From: Opitutus sp. GAS368
Lineage (GTDB): Bacteria; Verrucomicrobiota; Verrucomicrobiia; Opitutales; Opitutaceae
Assembly: GCA_945903465.1 (NCBI GenBank)
Contig: CAMDOF010000022.1
Span: forward strand, 1-64,000
DNA length: 64,000 bases
Reading direction: 5' to 3'
The notes under the pieces are model-generated. The model was not told the DNA's origin. It made no database searches and was given only the letters and a program-made list of their open reading frames with translations. Of the stretch, positions 63,574 through 64,000 are shown in pieces; the stretch's first letter is position 1; each line of letters starts with the position of its first letter. Both the position numbers and the translations under genes were made by a program.

Positions 63574-64000
63574 TCCGCGCGAAAAAGACCACGCGGCGAG
63601 GCGCCTTTTTACCGTTACTCTCACGATGAAAACGAAGCGGGCACGGGCGGAAATCTCCCACCGGTCGACGAAAGGCGCCACCGGTTCAGTTCGACTGGGG
63701 GAGGATGGTGGGTCGGCGGCAATCCTCGCGTTTGGCAAACTCTGGGTCTGGCGGTGGCTCCCACGGCCATGATGGCCGGTCGGACAATTTCGTGAATTTC
63801 AAATGGTGATGCCCACGGCGCCCCAACTATCCTCGGAGCCGCCCGCCACATTTAAACGGAGCATGGGCAGCGAACTCACCCGTTTTAGAGCTGCAAATGC
63901 TACGGTACTCCCACCCGCCACATTTAAACGGAGGATGGGGAGCGAACTCACCCTCGGCGTCAGGGAGACCACCGAATTGCCTTTATGAAAAAACGCATCG
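63574..64000. other. right-edge region without a clear gene
   Basis: About 430 bases. It contains the 72-bp-period repeat listed separately. Short frames over it are driven by the repeat. Nothing else recognised before the window ends. Confidence 0.4.
63842..63953. repeat. 40-bp direct repeat, period 72
   Basis: CCCGCCACATTTAAACGGAG starts copies at 63842-63881 and 63914-63953; they agree at 38 of 40 bases, with 32 unrelated bases between them. Confidence 0.88.

Noticed and set aside
63882-63893. Sequence GTTTTAGAGCT resembling the start of a Cas9-type crRNA repeat
   Set aside because: A short chance match; it is not repeated and no cas gene or tracrRNA-like sequence is nearby.

Overview
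The window looks like chromosomal DNA from a high-GC, Gram-negative, glycan-degrading bacterium of the phylum Verrucomicrobiota, most likely Opitutaceae or a close relative. This is inferred from gene content, not from any search. The signs are three large TonB-dependent receptors (two with an N-terminal carboxypeptidase-regulatory-like domain), two formylglycine sulfatases, a tandem DUF1080 (3-keto-disaccharide hydrolase) protein, a golvesin-domain FAD oxidoreductase, and a secreted Gly-rich protein whose C-terminal repeats I associate with Opitutaceae. Most genes lack a clear Shine-Dalgarno sequence.

Layout. 0.5-8 kb: DUF1080 protein, esterase-like hydrolase, typA with a strong terminator, manC, and a secreted unknown. 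8-13 kb: a minus-strand operon exbB-exbD-exbD-tonB-TPR-coiled coil-coiled coil, closed by a 28-bp palindromic terminator. It is preceded by three tRNA genes (Lys CTT, Thr TGT, Gln CTG), all with encoded CCA. 14-28 kb: M14 peptidase, large secreted protein with a nucleophile-less hydrolase-like segment, FecR-like protein, IS21-like end repeats without a transposase, golvesin FAD oxidoreductase, alpha/beta hydrolase, and a ceramidase-like protein. 28-37 kb: TonB-dependent receptor, a decayed 1-kb stretch with an inverted-repeat element, tag, an MFS transporter, and a patch of unrecognised genes with probable frameshifts.

38-49 kb is a glycan-utilisation-like island. A sulfatase faces a minus-strand operon of enolase-superfamily dehydratase, TonB receptor and six-hairpin-like enzyme. 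A second sulfatase runs divergently and is followed by the decayed remnant of a sialidase. A likely scheme is uptake of a sulfated or acidic glycan through the receptor, desulfation and hydrolysis, then dehydration of the released sugar acid. The substrate cannot be read from the sequence. 49.1-50.05 kb is a dense, gene-free repeat field. 50-59.3 kb encodes recC-recB-recD on the minus strand. The right end holds a third TonB receptor and a small secreted protein.

The most unusual genome-level signal is a set of short tandem duplications with periods of 69-75 bp at six intergenic places. They have unrelated sequences, and at least three lie at the 3' end of a gene. Other points of interest are the TolA-like coiled-coil pair inside the Ton operon, the Gly-for-Ser change in the large secreted protein, the in-place decayed sialidase, and a perfect palindrome that contains the ribosome-binding site of a TonB receptor.
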